Below, one piece after another: positions 60,411 to 64,000 of a stretch of 64,000 nt of DNA. This DNA comes from Stictocephala bisonia. Its lineage: Eukaryota > Arthropoda > Insecta > Hemiptera > Membracidae. The notes below the pieces were generated by a model. It was not told the origin of the DNA. It searched no databases and saw only the letters and a list, made by a program, of their open reading frames with translations. Both the position numbers and the translations under genes were made by a program. The stretch is from contig JAQJVL010002145.1 of NCBI GenBank assembly GCA_035578905.1, positions 1 through 64,000 of the forward strand, given 5' to 3'. Each line of letters starts with the position of its first letter. The stretch's first letter is position 1.

Positions 60411-61425
60411 ATTACTGTGTTCTCAGATTCATCAAAATCAGCTGTTTTTTTATTTCTTATAAAAATATGTTTGAATTTAATGGTTGTTTACATTTTTCTC
60501 GTGGCACGTAATCAAGTAAGTTATTGTAAAATCATAATTTAAACTCAAGTTTCTAATATAAACTAACTCAATTATGAATTTAAAAAAAACCTATGTTCAA
60601 TAATTGAATAAAACGTACTATAAATCAAGAAATTTTAATAACACATGCACCATCGAGCAAACAATATAAATATAGGAGCCAACCTAAATTAGATTTTTAA
60701 CAAACTGTACACAATAGATGTAGGAGAATTATGGTAGGGGATATTCACAATCTCGCTTGCACTACCTCTCTTACATGCCTAGAACTATGGCCCAGTCTAT
60801 ACCGGTTTATTGTTGTGTGTGATTGTTTTGCTTTCAGTACATTTATGTTTGGAGGTTATGTAACTTTTGAGGTGTATTCGATTTTAGTTTTAAGTTTGAT
60901 TATTTATTAGATACTATTATAAAAAGACGCATATAGTTTCAGCATGTATTAAAGGACATAAAATTTGATCAGCAGGAAACGTGTTAATAGAATTGTGGTT
61001 GGGGGTCCATGGACCCAACTTAAACTGTGTCCTCTATTGGTTGATATTAGTGTTTGTATTATAGTTGCACAGAAAGAAACACGCTATGCACATTTTTACT
61101 GATATTGAGAGGAGGAGAGAACGTTTTTCTTTTTTATTAGCTTTCTTTATTACTAGCTTTACTTTTTATGTATTTAGACCTTACATAGTGGAGTAGTACA
61201 CTAAATGACATAAAAATAATTGGACATAAAAAATATCTGAATATCTACCTTTAGACATGCATAAATAAGTAGATGCTAAGTAAGCTGTCTGAAAATTAAT
61301 TTGTTTTAAAATGTTTAAAACTTGCCCAAAGGTTACAAAAAATTTATTTTGCTTCAGTATGCTTTGTTGATTCTTTTATTACTGTGTTGACTGATTGAAT
61401 TAATCAAAACTGTTTTTTTTAACAG

Positions 61426-61536
61426 AAAAGTATACGGCCTGCTAATGGTAAATTTAGCAATCACTCTCGGCTTTGTGGCTCTGTTCATGTACGTGGAACC
61501 AATCAAGATGTTTGTCTACCGACAGTTTCCACCTTT
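61426..61536 (+). CDS. TMBIM family protein, second coding exon (first membrane span)
   Basis: A long T-tract and AACAG acceptor precede 61426. The exon reads RKVYGLLMVNLAITLGFVAL followed by FMYVEPIKMFVYRQFPP, i.e. the KVYG.LM.QL..T motif, the first transmembrane helix and the short loop typical of Lifeguard proteins. The donor TTT/GTAAGT at 61536 leaves two bases. I found no further exon up to 64000, so the remaining membrane spans, including the conserved C-terminal region, must lie beyond the window. Confidence 0.93.
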
Positions 61537-62570
61537 GTAAGTAGTCCTAACATGTATATAGTATCCCCAAACTATATTCCCAAATATAGTTTTGTGTAAA
61601 AATTAAAAAGGAAGTACTACAATGGTTCATTTTCCATTTGTCAATTTGTATTCTAAAAACAAATTTATAAATTAAGAACCGCTGATGTTACAATGCTTTA
61701 ATTTTATGTACATGTTAGTAATACTAGGTATTTTTAGTTGGTAAAATAATTGTGCATGTGTTAAAACTTTTCAATTGAGTAGCCCTTTAAAAATTGACTG
61801 TAAATTATTTAAAAATGTGAAGTCTCACAAAAAAGTTGTAGAATGCAAGTTGTACAGATCTGAAAAGCATTAGTTTGCCAAAATCTTTATATAAATAACA
61901 CAGAAAAATACATTTACCTCCTGTAAAGTATGCACAGTTGTAACTACAACTACACAGCGTACACTAAGGAGGTCAAATATGTCTTTATCTGTTACTTAAG
62001 GTTGGATTTTGACAAACAAGGACATGTGAACATTCAATGTTTTCAATTGTATTGTCTTGTAAATGTTGTGAGAGACTCTGATTTTTGAGAAAAAAAGACT
62101 ACCTTTTAATAATGTCCAGTATATTGAAAAATTGCTTTTTTTAGCTTCATAAACCCATAATAGTAATAGCTTGTTTGCCAAATATGAGTACTGTATTGTA
62201 GAGACAGCATTTCTCAAGGAAAAACAGACAGAAAGTAATCATTGTAGAACTAACTAATGGTTATAGAAGTTAATACTTTGGGAATATGGTATTTATATGA
62301 GTAAAACAAGTCACATGTTTTATTCATAAGAAAGATGCTGACACAGTAAAAACTGTCATATCTGGCCTAATATGGTGCCAGAGTTTTTCTTGTAGCGAAT
62401 GCATTGGGTTAATGCTGAAGGAACTACTGTACATAATTAATGAATTGTTTAGTTCTAAGCTGTAAAGGTGTTTCCAAAATGTTTAGGAATAATTATACAA
62501 CAGCACATATTTTTATTTAATAAAACTAAAAACTAAAATACTGTTGGCTTGCTAGTATCATCTTAGTTAA

Positions 62571-63463
62571 CACATTAAGTGCTACTTGGCCGTAAAGTCG
62601 GCAACGCTGCCCGACCGCTAATGGCTACGTGACCATCTAGTCGGCCAAGTGGTTATCACTGTTAGTGGCTGATGGCCGTCTAGTCGGCCAAGTGGTTATC
62701 ACTGTTAGTGGCTGATGGCCGTCTAGTCGGCCAAGTGGTTATCACTGTTAGTGGCTGTGTGGCCATCTAGTCGGCCATAACTGCCTCATTCTTATTATTG
62801 AATCAGTCTTCGCCCAGCCTTTGCCGGGTTCGCTTGCTAGTAGGTCCTTCACTTCTGCGGTATCCTACAAGTTACAGGACGTGGTTATCAGTTTCTGGTT
62901 ACGGTTATTTTTGGAGTTTCTATTACTGTTTTAAATTTTGTTTGTTGATAAATTAGGAATAAAATGAAACAAAAATATGTGGAATGTACTGCAAATAAGA
63001 AAAGATTTAAAATACCATAATTGTGTTCTACAAACGCCCTGACCAAGCTGTATTGTGTTTTGTAGCATGTTTTGAAAAATTTATCTCAGACTAGACTAAT
63101 TGTGAAAAAATTTTAGAAATAGACTTCATAATAGTAGTTCTTAATCTGTTTCATTTTTTTACTCAATTCCTTATATTACTAACTAGTTTATTACAAAATA
63201 AAGTGGTATAAAAAATCTTGGACATTGATCTTTTGGCAAAGTTGTTCACCAGCAGCTAATGGCCGACTAGACGGCCATACATAAAAATTAATTTTTTGAG
63301 CCTTCTACATATACAAAATACTTCTGACAGTCATAAATTGATAGTACACAATCACAAAATTGAGTTTTTGAAAAGAAAATGTTCAGCCATTTGAGTAAGT
63401 TTTTAATTTATATGTACAGCCACACATGGTGAACACGAAAATACTGCCTTAGCACTGAATTTG
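62571..63463. mobile_element. piggyBac-like element with internal 43-bp repeats
   Basis: TTAA flanks both ends (62567-62570 and 63464-63467). The termini are cacattaagtgcta and, from the other side, caaattcagtgcta (12 of 14 matching). Inside the left end is an array of a 43-bp unit, ctagtcggccaagtggttat then cactgttagtggctgatggc (about 62637-62770). The palindromic motif ggccgtctagtcggcc recurs, and an inverted copy (ggccgactagacggcc) lies near 63263-63278. No transposase frame is visible. Confidence 0.72.
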
Positions 63464-63467
63464 TTAA

Positions 63468-64000
63468 GGTACTTTCTGGTCAGGTAATGGAAAGAAAAAC
63501 AATCAAAACATAAATTTCACTTAATTTAGAAAAAAACAATACCTAATAACAGTGAAACAGTAAAATACAGTAAACCTATACTAGGACAATTCTTACTAAT
63601 GCACAATAGCAACTGATTGACCTACTGACACACAAGGGCAATGTTTCCAAAAATATGTATGCGAAGTCTGTTGTGGGGAAATCTCTCATTATGTTCCCCA
63701 CCCCCCTTTGCAAGGTCAAGCGCTGGGAATTAATATTCCTTTGTCACTGAACTATCACAAACTCTTTGTGCTAGTTGTCAGAGGTTCTGGATATTGTAAC
63801 ATGTAATTTTGTTTGTAATTTTATTTTATTATTATTTACTCTGTTCACCTGAGCAATCTATTTATCTAGAATCTACATTTTCCGGTGACAACCGCGTCAA
63901 GGTACTATCTACAACCATAATATTTACAACCAGACTTTTGGCCCATACTGTTTATGGTACAAAATCATTGGAAACGTTGGAAATGTCTAATCTATTGAAC
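63468..64000. other. no gene recognised, presumed TMBIM intron
   Basis: A+T-rich sequence with a C-rich patch at 63697-63709. No splice-bounded frame resembling the next TMBIM exon was found. Confidence 0.4.

Overview
This window looks like a nuclear contig from an A+T-rich, transposon-laden insect genome, probably hemipteran-like. The support is spliced host exons with GT-AG junctions, tRNA-derived SINEs, Helitrons, TTAA-flanked piggyBac-type elements, hAT and LINE remains, and many minisatellites. There is no bacterial operon structure, and one 100-N assembly gap lies at 35004-35103. Species assignment is an inference only.

Layout. From 1 to about 21 kb there are no intact genes. The recognisable content is old and heavily decayed: a LINE with reverse transcriptase and RNase H remains (2.8-4.65 kb), a second LINE with ORF1/endonuclease remains (13.0-14.83 kb), a probable hAT transposase relic (about 19.9-20.5 kb), and a diverged copy (14.9-15.95 kb) of sequence that also lies just upstream of a host gene at 54.6-55.4 kb. 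From 22 kb onward the repeats are much younger: a 90-bp satellite-like array (22.3-22.9 kb), Helitrons (23.6, 40.6, 44.2 and 50.9 kb), a 30-bp minisatellite (25.1 kb), four TTAA-flanked piggyBac-like elements (26.8, 30.7, 49.4 and 62.6 kb), two large foldback elements (36.8 and 47.3 kb), SINEs (53-54.5 kb), a LINE tail (58 kb) and a 42-bp minisatellite (59.8 kb).

Host genes. The minus strand at 30.25-30.61 kb holds the last exon of a TMBIM/Lifeguard (Bax-inhibitor-1 family) membrane protein. The plus strand at 55.5 and 61.4 kb holds the first two coding exons of another TMBIM protein. Their splice phases match exactly, and a candidate untranslated first exon ends at 48809; the gene runs off the right edge. 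A damaged C-type lectin gene (minus, 37.8-40.4 kb) has exons in correct order but carries a stop, an insertion and phase mismatches. A short PWWP-domain reading frame (34.6 kb) follows a roughly 70-bp tandem repeat and stops abruptly before the assembly gap.

Most notable feature. At 45.33-46.64 kb there is a compact cassette of three closely packed or overlapping plus-strand reading frames. The last (339 aa) looks like a capsid-like protein of the double-jelly-roll virus lineage, i.e. an endogenous viral or virus-like transposon element. It is uninterrupted but appears to lack its usual C-terminal end. It is the best candidate for an under-described system here.
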